Positions 19,875 to 27,519 of a stretch of DNA of 64,000 nt are shown here, in pieces. The translations under genes and the position numbers were made by a program. How positions within the stretch are numbered: the first letter of the stretch is position 1; every line of letters begins with the position of its first letter. The DNA is from Enterobacter cloacae subsp. cloacae ATCC 13047. Lineage in GTDB: Bacteria; Pseudomonadota; Gammaproteobacteria; Enterobacterales; Enterobacteriaceae. Below the pieces are notes generated by a model. It saw nothing but the letters and a program-made list of their open reading frames with translations, was not told where the DNA came from and did not search any database. The stretch lies in assembly GCF_000025565.1 (NCBI RefSeq), contig NC_014121.1, forward strand, positions 1,984,001 to 2,048,000, given 5' to 3'.

Positions 19875-20495
19875 TCATCTTCGACTCATCGCCAACTTTG
19901 CAGCAAAAAGCAGAAACAAGCATCCAGTGGAACGGTCCATCCACTTCACTACTGCAGGCTTTTTCAAAACCGCTGCGGCATAACGTGTCGCAATAATGAG
20001 TGTCAGTGACCACAGCGTACCAATTACTACGTGGATCGCGACCAGAAGAAATGTCCAGACAACTGGCGAATGTCCACCTGGAATGAATTGCGGTAAGAAT
20101 GAAACATAAAAGATGCCCATTTTTGGATTAAGCACATTCCCCAACATTCCTCGCAGGAACCAGTTGTTCGTAGGCTTAGCACCTTCCGGATGCATACTGA
20201 ATTGCTGTCTTGGGCGCATTAACAGTTGAATGCCTAACCAACAAAGATACGCCGCTCCACACCATTTCAGCAATGTATAAGCAAACTCAGCCACCGCCAA
20301 CAACGCACCTAACCCAAAGGCGACCAATGCCCCCCAGATAAAACATCCCATATCGATACCTAACGCTGCGTGGAAAGCTTTGCGACCACCTTCAACGGTT
20401 GCGGTACGTAGGATTAGCGCGGTATCAAGACCCGGCGTTAAGGTCAGAAGAGTTGCAGCGAGGATATAAGCAAGAAGTGAATCAGTGACGGGCAT
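19875..20495 (-). CDS. LysE/RhtB-family amino-acid exporter
   Basis: A 206-residue LysE-superfamily exporter with the family N-terminus (LAYILAATLLTLTPGLDTALILRTA), the GxxxG-rich second helix and the conserved cytoplasmic motif FLRGMLGNVLNPKMGIFYVSFLPQFI. About six membrane helices are expected. Such proteins export amino acids such as threonine or homoserine by proton antiport; the substrate is not predictable here. Codon use is more A/T-rich than in surrounding genes. It is divergent from chrA, 157 bases away. The roughly 200 bases downstream hold no convincing gene. Confidence 0.88.
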   Translation of the reverse strand: MPVTDSLLAYILAATLLTLTPGLDTALILRTATVEGGRKAFHAALGIDMGCFIWGALVAFGLGALLAVAEFAYTLLKWCGAAYLCWLGIQLLMRPRQQFSMHPEGAKPTNNWFLRGMLGNVLNPKMGIFYVSFLPQFIPGGHSPVVWTFLLVAIHVVIGTLWSLTLIIATRYAAAVLKKPAVVKWMDRSTGCLFLLFAAKLAMSRR

Positions 20496-20652
20496 TTCCT
20501 GTCTCCGGAAGCGATAAACCTACAGAAAAATTCACATCTTTGCAACATACATCGAATTTGCTGATTCAGCCATCATCACTCATCTTTCATAAATATGGCA
20601 TATGCTTAGCGGATCCTTCTCTTAGCAGAATTCAAAACAGGTTCAGATACTC

Positions 20653-22020
20653 ATGAACAGCAATCTGCCTCCGGTCGACGACGAACCGGGCGTTCCACCT
20701 CCGCATGTCAGTTTCCGTGAGGCCTTTTTATTCTGGCTGAAGCTGGGATTCATCAGCTTTGGCGGGCCGGCCGGGCAGATTTCGATAATGCATCAGGAGC
20801 TGGTTGAAAACCGACGCTGGATATCCGAACAGCGCTTTTTGCATGCACTGAATTACTGCATGGTGCTTCCGGGCCCGGAGGCGCAACAACTGGCGACCTA
20901 TATTGGCTGGCTGATGCACCGCACCTGGGGCGGCGTGGTTGCCGGGACACTGTTTGTGCTCCCTTCCCTTTTTATCCTTATTGTCCTGTCGTGGATTTAC
21001 GTGGCGTATGGCCATTTGTCTGTCGTTGCCGGTCTCTTTTACGGCATAAAACCGGCAATTACGGCGATTGTTGTGCAGGCTGCGCACCGTATCGGTTCGC
21101 GGGCGCTGCGTAACCGCACGCAGTGGGCAATCGCTGCCGCCGCGTTTGTCTCCATTTTCGCCCTCAATGTCCCTTTTCCCGTTATTGTCCTGTCAGCCGC
21201 AATGATAGGTTATGTGGGTGGGCGCCTTTTCCCCGACCATTTTGGTCAGGGTAACGCCCATGACGCCAGCCGAAAATCCTACGGTGCTGCCATTATTGAT
21301 GACCATACGCCAGCGGCTCCGCATACGGTTTTCAAATGGTCACGCTTGACCCTGATTATCATTGCCGGTGTTTTTTTATGGGCAACGCCAATGGCGATGC
21401 TCTATCTGAGCCTTGGCTGGATGCACCCGTTTACCCAGATGGGCTGGTTCTTTACCAAGGCGGCGCTGCTGACCTTTGGGGGTGCTTATGCGGTACTGCC
21501 TTATATCTACCAGGGCGCGGTTGGCCATTATCAGTGGCTCACGCCAACGCAGATGATTGATGGTCTGGCTCTGGGCGAAACCACGCCGGGGCCGCTTATC
21601 ATGGTTGTGGCATTTGTGGGATTTGTCGGGGGCTATGTGAATATGGCATATAGCCCGGATCAGCTTTTCCTGGCAGGCGCTGTTGCGGCCGTGCTGGCGA
21701 CCTGGTTTACGTTTCTGCCATCGTTTCTGTTTATCCTCGCCGGTGGGCCTTTTGTTGAAACGACGCACAACAATATTAATTTCACCGCGCCACTCACGGC
21801 AATTACCGCAGCGGTGGTTGGCGTGATCCTGAATCTGGCACTCTTCTTTGGCTACCACGTGCTCTGGCCACAGGGATTTGACGGCAAAATGGACTGGATA
21901 GCAGCGGTCATTGCTTTTGCTGCCGCCATCGCACTATTCCGGTTCAAATATAGAGTCACACACGTAATTGCCGCATGTGCGGTAATCGGGTTGATTTTAC
22001 ATCTTTTCCTCAGAACATAG
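20653..22020 (+). CDS. chrA: Chromate efflux transporter ChrA
   Basis: A 455-residue two-domain CHR-superfamily transporter that exports chromate (and possibly sulfate) from the cytoplasm. The duplicated family motifs are clear. The N-terminal half has LGFISFGGPAGQI, NYCMVLPGPEAQQLATYIGW and GGVVAGTLFVLP. The C-terminal half has FTKAALLTFGGAYAVLPYIYQ and GLALGETTPGPLIMVVAFVGF. The length is typical of long-chain ChrA. No chrB regulator is adjacent. A hairpin follows the stop. Confidence 0.9.
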   Translation: MNSNLPPVDDEPGVPPPHVSFREAFLFWLKLGFISFGGPAGQISIMHQELVENRRWISEQRFLHALNYCMVLPGPEAQQLATYIGWLMHRTWGGVVAGTLFVLPSLFILIVLSWIYVAYGHLSVVAGLFYGIKPAITAIVVQAAHRIGSRALRNRTQWAIAAAAFVSIFALNVPFPVIVLSAAMIGYVGGRLFPDHFGQGNAHDASRKSYGAAIIDDHTPAAPHTVFKWSRLTLIIIAGVFLWATPMAMLYLSLGWMHPFTQMGWFFTKAALLTFGGAYAVLPYIYQGAVGHYQWLTPTQMIDGLALGETTPGPLIMVVAFVGFVGGYVNMAYSPDQLFLAGAVAAVLATWFTFLPSFLFILAGGPFVETTHNNINFTAPLTAITAAVVGVILNLALFFGYHVLWPQGFDGKMDWIAAVIAFAAAIALFRFKYRVTHVIAACAVIGLILHLFLRT

Positions 22021-22025
22021 AGCAA

Positions 22026-22045
22026 GGCCCCGAATAACCGGGGCC
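22026..22045 (+). terminator. GC-rich hairpin after chrA
   Basis: GGCCCCG / CGGGGCC arms with a short AATAAC loop, six bases after the chrA stop codon. No clear T-run follows, so termination may be inefficient or Rho-assisted. Confidence 0.55.
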
Positions 22046-22129
22046 TGACAGCCATTCTAACCTTCACGTTTAAAGAAAGTTGAAGCACGTCTGATATACT
22101 TCAGTTTTTTTAAAAGCCGTACTAAGTAA

Positions 22130-22573
22130 ATGGAAATTGAACTGGATAAAAGTTTTAAAGAACGCGTTTTGCATGCTGTTCTTTTCGAAGTGACGGCCAA
22201 TGTCATCATTGCGCTGTCACTTGCGTGGCTGATGAACGTGTCGGTGCTTCAGTCGGGTTCGTTGTCCGTGATATCTGCACTTGCCGCCACGGCATGGAAT
22301 TTTGTGTTTAATAAATTCTTTGACGCCTTGCAGAAAAAATATGCGTTTCAACGAACATTTCTCGTGCGTGCAATCCATGCTGTCTGCTTTGAAACAGGAC
22401 TTATCATTACATTAATTCCTGTCGCGATGGTAATGCTGAATTTAACAGTCACTGAGGCATTTTTTGTCGAGATCGGTCTGGTACTGTTTTTTCTGCCATA
22501 CACGATGCTCTTTAACTGGCTTTATGACTACCTGCGTTGGACATTTGTTGGGCGGAAACGGTCCGCCATCTAG
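22130..22573 (+). CDS. PACE-family multidrug/biocide efflux protein
   Basis: A 147-residue protein with two tandem bacterial-transmembrane-pair domains, the hallmark of the PACE (AceI-like) efflux family. Each half starts with an R-x-x-H-x-x-x-F-E motif (RVLHAVLFE, with Glu20 equivalent to the AceI proton-coupling acid; and RAIHAVCFE). Each half ends with a W/FN-x-x-[FY]D signature (WNFVFNKFFD, LFNWLYDYLRW). Four membrane helices are expected. The family exports biocides such as chlorhexidine or acriflavine, with natural polyamine substrates suggested for some members. It stands alone between chrA and the VOC gene. Confidence 0.88.
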   Translation: MEIELDKSFKERVLHAVLFEVTANVIIALSLAWLMNVSVLQSGSLSVISALAATAWNFVFNKFFDALQKKYAFQRTFLVRAIHAVCFETGLIITLIPVAMVMLNLTVTEAFFVEIGLVLFFLPYTMLFNWLYDYLRWTFVGRKRSAI

Positions 22574-22613
22574 ATCTATACTCTTTATTTCTGCATCTTA
22601 TTGAGGAAAGAAG

Positions 22614-22979
22614 ATGTTCGATCATGTGAAATTCGGCGTCAGTGATTACGAAAGAAGCAAAACCTTTTTCATCAAGGCGCTTCAGCCGCTTGGTATTAAG
22701 ATCGTCGATGAAGGTACACCCGAATATGGGGTTGAAATGAGTTCCGGCAATGTTTCACTTTGCCTGTTCCAGACGCGCGACAAACCGGCCCCTCTGCACC
22801 TGGCGTTTGTGGCAGAAACACGCCAGCAGGTAGATGATTTTTACCAGGCTGCCTTGCAAGCGGGCGCCCGTGATAACGGTGCCCCAGGCTTGCGGCCATA
22901 CAGCAAAAACTACTATGCCGCCTTTGTCATTGCACCTGACGGCCATAATATCGAGGCGGTCTGTCATGCACCGGACTGA
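22614..22979 (+). CDS. VOC-family (glyoxalase/bleomycin-resistance fold) protein
   Basis: A 121-residue single-domain vicinal-oxygen-chelate protein. It opens with FDHVKFGVSDYERSKTFFIKALQPLGI and ends with YYAAFVIAPDGHNIEAVCH, the two beta-alpha-beta-beta-beta halves of the fold. Candidate metal ligands are His4, the central LHLAFVAE His and the C-terminal GHNIE Glu. A GAGGAAAGA ribosome site precedes the ATG. The reaction is unknown; isomerase, dioxygenase and drug-sequestering members all look like this. It converges on the channel gene with one base between the stops. Confidence 0.8.
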   Translation: MFDHVKFGVSDYERSKTFFIKALQPLGIKIVDEGTPEYGVEMSSGNVSLCLFQTRDKPAPLHLAFVAETRQQVDDFYQAALQAGARDNGAPGLRPYSKNYYAAFVIAPDGHNIEAVCHAPD

Positions 22980-22980
22980 T

Positions 22981-24597
22981 TCATGATGGCTTTTGTGCGG
23001 GTTTCTCTGCCGGTGCTGCGAACCAGTTTTCTTCCGCGACGACGACCGCACCTTCCGGCTGCATCACGAAGTTTGGCGACATGATCTGCACGTTGAACTC
23101 GTTGAAAACGTCCTGAATGTTACTGTGGAGCTCATTGCGGGCTTCGGCAAGTGACTGTCCGGGCTGCAATTTTACCTGCAGCTCATAGGCAATGTACCAG
23201 TCCATCAGCCCCAGCTGACGCACCAGGGGCTGCTGCGAAGGGTCAACACATTTCGACCGTCTCGCCGCCATCTCCAGCATGGCATGAACCTGTCGCCACG
23301 GCGTGTCATAGCCAATCGTCACGCCAATCGTCAGGTTCACGCCACCGTCAGGATTCTGTACGCTCAGATTGGTGATTTTTCCGCTCACCACCACCGCATT
23401 GGGTACGGTCACAACATAGTTCTCGCGGGTGATGATCTTGGTCGCCAGCATGCCTATCTCCGTGACCAGCCCTTCGTTATCCGCCACCCGTATAACGTCT
23501 CCTTTCCTCAACGCTCGTGAGTAGATCAGTACCAGTCCGCTCATCGCATGGTTCATCACACCTGCCGAACCCAGGGTAAGCATCAGGCCAAAGAAGACGC
23601 TAATGCCTTTAAACGCCAGCGAATTCGCTCCCGGTAAAAACGGATAGGCCGCAGAGAGGGCAAATAACCACACCACGACAGAAATCAGTTTACGCGTAGC
23701 TCCCACGGTTTCAGGGTGAATGCCCGGCAGCTGCAGGCGCCCTGCTTCCACCTGATTTAACAACACCTTCAGGAGCTTCAGAATAAAGGCGGTAATCACA
23801 AAGATGATCAGGACTATCATAATTCCCGGCATGGCCGAGACAATCGACAGCGCAATATCCCGCAGCACGCGCATGGTCCAGTCGCCTAACGATGCACCCC
23901 AGACGCGTGTCCAGGGGAACAAGCTGAACGTCCAACTCAGCCAGAGATACAATCCGAGAATGCCCAGTAAAATCATCAGCAAAGCATACAAACGAGCCTC
24001 AATTGCGCCGACAAACTTACGCCAGCTCTGCGGGATAACGCTGCGGTTTTCAAGAATGCGGCGACGGCAGACATTGCGAACCCAGCGCCACGACCGCCAC
24101 GCCCCGTACCAGAAAAGAGACAGAACCAGCAGCCCGACGACCGTTTTCCCGGCGGAGAGCGCCAGCCAGCCGGTGTCATATTGATCGCGAAGCGCCGTAC
24201 GTTGCGCCTCCATCCGCGCGAGCACGCGCTGAGCGGCCTGGTCGAGAGTCAAATCGTCCCCCTCATCCAGGTCCGCCTGCTTAAGCAATAATACAGGCTT
24301 ATTGTTCATGACAATAAGTCTTCCCTGCTGGTTGTAACGGGTGACGGGAACAACTTTCAGCGGCTCACGTACGTCCTGCTGCGTGAAATTGCGCAAGGTA
24401 TGGCGAATACGTAACACGCGTTCTTCAGGCGTCGTGAGACCAAATTTGGCCTGCAACATCACAATCGGTTGATGAAAAATATAAACGGTTCGGGCCCGCT
24501 CCTGCTCAGTAGGCTCCTGGCGTGGCTCGGCGGCGACGCCAGTAAATGAGATGACCGAGAGCACGCAGGATAATAATGCGAGCAGGACCTTATTCAT
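22981..24597 (-). CDS. MscS-family mechanosensitive channel with periplasmic domain
   Basis: A 538-residue mechanosensitive ion channel of the MscS superfamily, larger than MscS itself. It has a cleavable signal peptide (MNKVLLALLSCVLSVISFTG, ending VAA), a periplasmic region of about 110 residues, then several membrane helices. The pore and middle-beta segment is GSAGVMNHAMSGLVLIYSRAL followed by RKGDVIRVADNEGLVTEIGMLATKI. The C-terminal MscS domain includes VPNAVVVSGKITNLS. The start at 24597 follows a GGGGGGTGG run. It probably acts as an emergency osmotic valve. Confidence 0.85.
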   Translation of the reverse strand: MNKVLLALLSCVLSVISFTGVAAEPRQEPTEQERARTVYIFHQPIVMLQAKFGLTTPEERVLRIRHTLRNFTQQDVREPLKVVPVTRYNQQGRLIVMNNKPVLLLKQADLDEGDDLTLDQAAQRVLARMEAQRTALRDQYDTGWLALSAGKTVVGLLVLSLFWYGAWRSWRWVRNVCRRRILENRSVIPQSWRKFVGAIEARLYALLMILLGILGLYLWLSWTFSLFPWTRVWGASLGDWTMRVLRDIALSIVSAMPGIMIVLIIFVITAFILKLLKVLLNQVEAGRLQLPGIHPETVGATRKLISVVVWLFALSAAYPFLPGANSLAFKGISVFFGLMLTLGSAGVMNHAMSGLVLIYSRALRKGDVIRVADNEGLVTEIGMLATKIITRENYVVTVPNAVVVSGKITNLSVQNPDGGVNLTIGVTIGYDTPWRQVHAMLEMAARRSKCVDPSQQPLVRQLGLMDWYIAYELQVKLQPGQSLAEARNELHSNIQDVFNEFNVQIMSPNFVMQPEGAVVVAEENWFAAPAEKPAQKPS

Positions 24598-24708
24598 TTC
24601 CACCCCCCTGAAACGCAACTTATTGTTATTTTTCAATTGCCCCAGAGAATGGCGAGTCTCTGCATGTTGAGCATAGACCAGCGTCGCGCTTATGCAACAT
24701 CACCATTA

Positions 24709-24741
24709 TGCATGATACTGCTTGTATTTGCACGATAATGC
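24709..24741. promoter_or_regulatory. Paired direct repeats (putative DeoR-regulator operator) upstream of the DUF4406 gene
   Basis: TGCATGATACTGC at 24709-24721 and TGCACGATAATGC at 24729-24741 start exactly 20 bases apart, on the same helical face. The same pattern with the same 20-base spacing recurs at 26017-26049, upstream of the DeoR gene and its divergent Nudix neighbour. An inverted repeat GTGCA-N6-TGCAC also lies at 24790-24805. I infer that both places are bound by the DeoR-family protein encoded at 25233-26000. Confidence 0.6.
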
Positions 24742-24825
24742 CTATTAAGATACGTTTCAGAGCTGAAAACCGATACTTCAAATAATAACGTGCAAATTCA
24801 TGCACCATCACGCAACGAGGTATGT

Positions 24826-25188
24826 ATGACACAACAGTTGATTTTAATAGCGGGCCCCTGGCGCAGCGGGACTGATGGCGACCAGGCCAAAATGGATGAA
24901 AACCTTGCCCGTCTGGAAAACGCAGCATTAGCCGTATACCAGCGTGGCCACGTTCCGGTGATTGGTGAATGGCTTGCGCTACCGCTGGCAAAGGCCGCTG
25001 GTTCAACGTCCATTGGGGATGAAATCAGTGAAGCGATGCTCTATCCCGTTGCACACCGGCTCATTGGGAAATGCGACGCGATTTATCGTATTGCCGGTGC
25101 GTCTAAGGGAGCTGATATGGATATCGAGGTTGCCCGTAAGCTCGGGCTGAACGTTTACACCTCGTTAGAAAGCATCCCTCAGGCCTGA
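24826..25188 (+). CDS. DUF4406 / nucleoside-deoxyribosyltransferase-like protein
   Basis: A 120-residue single-domain protein resembling the DUF4406 branch of the nucleoside 2-deoxyribosyltransferase fold. It shows an N-terminal strand with LILIAGPWRSGTDGDQAKMDENL, a central GEWLALPLA and the segment CDAIYRIAGASKGADMDIEVARKLG that would line a nucleotide pocket. The start is ATG 24826 after ACGAGG. It faces a DeoR regulator tail-to-tail and carries the same upstream repeats as the DeoR/Nudix pair. The substrate is unproven; hydrolysis or transfer on a nucleotide or nucleotide-sugar is a plausible guess. Confidence 0.7.
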   Translation: MTQQLILIAGPWRSGTDGDQAKMDENLARLENAALAVYQRGHVPVIGEWLALPLAKAAGSTSIGDEISEAMLYPVAHRLIGKCDAIYRIAGASKGADMDIEVARKLGLNVYTSLESIPQA

Positions 25189-25197
25189 GGACGCGCC

Positions 25198-25228
25198 TGA
25201 ACCTGCCTGCTCATCACAGGTAGGTTCA
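25198..25228. terminator. Hairpin between convergent DUF4406 and DeoR genes
   Basis: A 12-bp stem (TGAACCTGCCTG / CAGGTAGGTTCA, one G-U pair) with a 7-base loop sits between the two convergent stop codons. No strong T-tract is present on either side, so it is a likely but weak bidirectional terminator. Confidence 0.6.
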
Positions 25229-25232
25229 AGGG

Positions 25233-26000
25233 TTATTCTGGATCTGATGTCGTCACCACGGAGACGCCCTTCTCCCTTACCGCGCTAATCCAGGCGCGAT
25301 CGGTATCATCTTCCACGACAATCGTATGGGCCAGCGATAGCTCGCCAATCACAAACGATGACGCGGTGTTAATTTTTTCTGGCGATGCCAGGACCACTGT
25401 CTCAGCGGCCCTGCCGGAAAATGCACGTTTGATGCACGCCTCTTCGAAATCGCCGGTGGTAAGCCCCGCTTCAGGATGGATGCCGGTAACCCCCATGAAG
25501 AACAGATCCGCATGGATATTGTCGATGCCTTCAATGGCCGCTGCGCCTACCGTCACGATGGAGTGTTTGTACAGACGTCCTCCGATCAGGATCACTTCAA
25601 TCGAAGGATGCTCGACGAGCCCAAGGGCAATGCTCGGGCTGTGTGTGACCACGGTAATGCGTAAATCCGCCGGTAAATACGCGATCAGTTCCGATGTGGT
25701 GGTGCCGCCGTCGACAATCACCACCTGCCCAGGGGAAATGAGCTTTGCGCCTTTACGGGCCACATTTTTTTTCGCGTCCATCTTCACCGTTTTACGCTCG
25801 GCAAACGGCACAGTGGCCGACGAGGCCGGCAGCGCACCGCCATGGACACGCTGCAAACGCCCTTCCGCCGCCAGTTCGCGGAGATCACGACGAATGGTGT
25901 CTTCTGACACCGCGAAATGTGCGCTGAGCGCTTTAGACTGGACCTGGCCTTCAGCGGCAAGCTTCTCGAGGATTAATTGTTTTCGCTGACTGGTGAGCAT
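25233..26000 (-). CDS. DeoR/GlpR-family transcriptional regulator
   Basis: A 255-residue DeoR-family repressor. The N-terminal HTH has the full signature: RKQLILEKLAAEGQVQSKAL, then HFAVSEDTIRRDLRELAAEGRLQRVHGGAL. The C-terminal sugar-phosphate-sensing (DeoRC, ISOCOT-like) domain shows VIVDGGTTTSELIAYLP and IEVILIGGRLYKHSIVTVG. I chose ATG 26000 because an upstream ATG at 26021 lacks a ribosome site and adds a nonconserved tail. It lies between a Nudix gene (divergent) and a DUF4406 gene (convergent), both preceded by shared 20-base-spaced repeats, so it likely controls all three. Confidence 0.85.
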   Translation of the reverse strand: MLTSQRKQLILEKLAAEGQVQSKALSAHFAVSEDTIRRDLRELAAEGRLQRVHGGALPASSATVPFAERKTVKMDAKKNVARKGAKLISPGQVVIVDGGTTTSELIAYLPADLRITVVTHSPSIALGLVEHPSIEVILIGGRLYKHSIVTVGAAAIEGIDNIHADLFFMGVTGIHPEAGLTTGDFEEACIKRAFSGRAAETVVLASPEKINTASSFVIGELSLAHTIVVEDDTDRAWISAVREKGVSVVTTSDPE

Positions 26001-26016
26001 TGTGGATTCCTGATAT

Positions 26017-26049
26017 TGCACGTTTTATCTTGAATGTGCATGATAATGC
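26017..26049. promoter_or_regulatory. Paired direct repeats in the DeoR/Nudix divergent promoter
   Basis: TGCACGTTTTATC (26017-26029) and TGCATGATAATGC (26037-26049) start 20 bases apart. The second differs at a single position from the repeat at 24729-24741 in the DUF4406 promoter. The pair lies in the 86-base region between the DeoR gene and the divergent Nudix gene, where autoregulation and control of the neighbour would be expected. Confidence 0.6.
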
Positions 26050-26086
26050 TGTTTATGACGATCACTCTACGTAAGGAGCAGCAAAC

Positions 26087-26671
26087 GTGCAATCGAAACG
26101 TGCAGATGTGCGCATCATTGAAAATGAAACACTGTCGGATAACTGGTACATCCTGAAAAAGTACACCTTTGAGCTGCAGCGACGCGACGGTGAATGGCAG
26201 CGACAAAGCCGCGAAGTGTATGACCGGGGAAACGGGGCCACGATACTGCTCTATAACCGTGATAAAAGAACGGTGATCCTGACGCGCCAGTTCCGCTTTC
26301 CGGTCTTTATCAATGGCCATGAGGACGACCTTATCGAGGCCGCTGCCGGGCTGCTGGATAACATGGATCCCGAAAGCCGCATCAAGGCGGAAGCGGAAGA
26401 AGAGACCGGATATCGTGTCTCCCGTGTTGAGAAAGTCTTTGAAGCCTACATGAGCCCAGGCTCCGTCACGGAAAAACTCTATTTTTATATCGCAGAGTAT
26501 CACCCGCAGGATCGGGCCAGCGCGGGCGGCGGCATCAAGTCAGAGGGAGAAGATATCGACGTGCTGGAAATGCCGCTGGATGAGGCCTTGCGAGGAATTG
26601 ATACCGGCAGGATTGTCGACGGCAAAACGATTATGATGCTTTACCATATCGCGCTGAAAGGCGTTCTGTAG
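26087..26671 (+). CDS. Nudix hydrolase, NudK-like
   Basis: A 194-residue Nudix pyrophosphatase resembling E. coli NudK (GDP-mannose pyrophosphatase). Shared motifs are SDNWYILKKYTFEL, REVYDRGNGATILLYN and the Nudix box in AAGLLDNMDPESRIKAEAEEET-GY, with the EExG core intact. The MSPGSVTEKLYFYIAEY segment is typical of ADP-sugar/GDP-mannose hydrolases. It starts at GTG 26087 after AAGGAG. NudK itself is usually elsewhere in enterics, so this may be a paralogue. The adjacent DeoR regulator suggests a nucleotide-sugar or ribose-phosphate link. Confidence 0.8.
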   Translation: MQSKRADVRIIENETLSDNWYILKKYTFELQRRDGEWQRQSREVYDRGNGATILLYNRDKRTVILTRQFRFPVFINGHEDDLIEAAAGLLDNMDPESRIKAEAEEETGYRVSRVEKVFEAYMSPGSVTEKLYFYIAEYHPQDRASAGGGIKSEGEDIDVLEMPLDEALRGIDTGRIVDGKTIMMLYHIALKGVL

Positions 26672-26754
26672 TCACTGCGTCGGTCGAGACCTGCCCCAGT
26701 GCGGGTCTCTGCCTGTGCTATTCTTGCTGATGAATTCAACACGGAGAGGCAAAA

Positions 26755-27513
26755 ATGGCCGACTGGAACCCTTCGCTTTATCTGCAATACGGTGCCGAAC
26801 GCACGCGCCCTGCTGCTGAACTGCTCGCCAGAATTCCACTGGATGAGGTGTCCACCATCGTTGATTTAGGCTGCGGACCGGGAAACAGCACCGCGCTGTT
26901 GAAGCATCGATGGCCTTCCGCCCACATCACCGGTGTCGATAACTCACCGGCGATGCTCGAAGAGGCGCGCCAGGCGTTGCCCGATTGCCACTTTGTTGAG
27001 GCCGATATTCGCCAGTACAAGCCAGGCCAGCCGCTGGGCCTGATTTATGCGAATGCCTCGCTACAGTGGATCCCTGACCATTACGATCTCCTGCCGCATC
27101 TGGTTTCGCTGCTGAAGCTAAACGGCGTGCTGGCGATCCAGATGCCTGATAACTGGCTTGAACCGACACACGTCTCGATGCGCGAAGTGGCTGTTGAACA
27201 AGGTTATCCGAATCGAGGCCGTGAACCTCTGCCCGGTGTCCATGCGTATTACGATATTCTGACGGAGGCAGGCTGCGACGTGGATATCTGGCGCACGACC
27301 TACTTCCATAAAATGGGATCGCATCAGGCGATTATTGACTGGGTCAGCGCCACGGGGCTGCGTCCGTGGTTACAGGAGTTGAATGAAAGCGAGCGGAAGC
27401 AGTTCCTGCAACGCTACCATGAACTGCTGGAAGAGCAGTATCCACTTCAGGAAAACGGGCAGATACTGCTGGCATTTCCACGCTTGTTTATCGTTGCTCA
27501 ACGTCAGCCATAA
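26755..27513 (+). CDS. tam: Trans-aconitate 2-methyltransferase
   Basis: A 252-residue SAM-dependent methyltransferase matching Tam from [20 protein letters not shown] onward. Motif I is [15 protein letters not shown], and the post-I acidic residue lies in [15 protein letters not shown]. It methylates trans-aconitate, a toxic by-product of cis-aconitate, to the monomethyl ester in the cytoplasm. An ACGGAGAGG ribosome site precedes the ATG. In E. coli tam lies next to yneE and uxaB; here about 6.7 kb of extra genes separate them. Confidence 0.93.
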   Translation: MADWNPSLYLQYGAERTRPAAELLARIPLDEVSTIVDLGCGPGNSTALLKHRWPSAHITGVDNSPAMLEEARQALPDCHFVEADIRQYKPGQPLGLIYANASLQWIPDHYDLLPHLVSLLKLNGVLAIQMPDNWLEPTHVSMREVAVEQGYPNRGREPLPGVHAYYDILTEAGCDVDIWRTTYFHKMGSHQAIIDWVSATGLRPWLQELNESERKQFLQRYHELLEEQYPLQENGQILLAFPRLFIVAQRQP

Positions 27514-27519
27514 GTCGGC

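Noticed and set aside
19708..20013. Open frames on both strands between the orphan gene and lysE
   Set aside because: They overlap the 3' end of the clear LysE gene, lack ribosome sites and show no recognisable motif. I treat 19669-19874 as non-coding.
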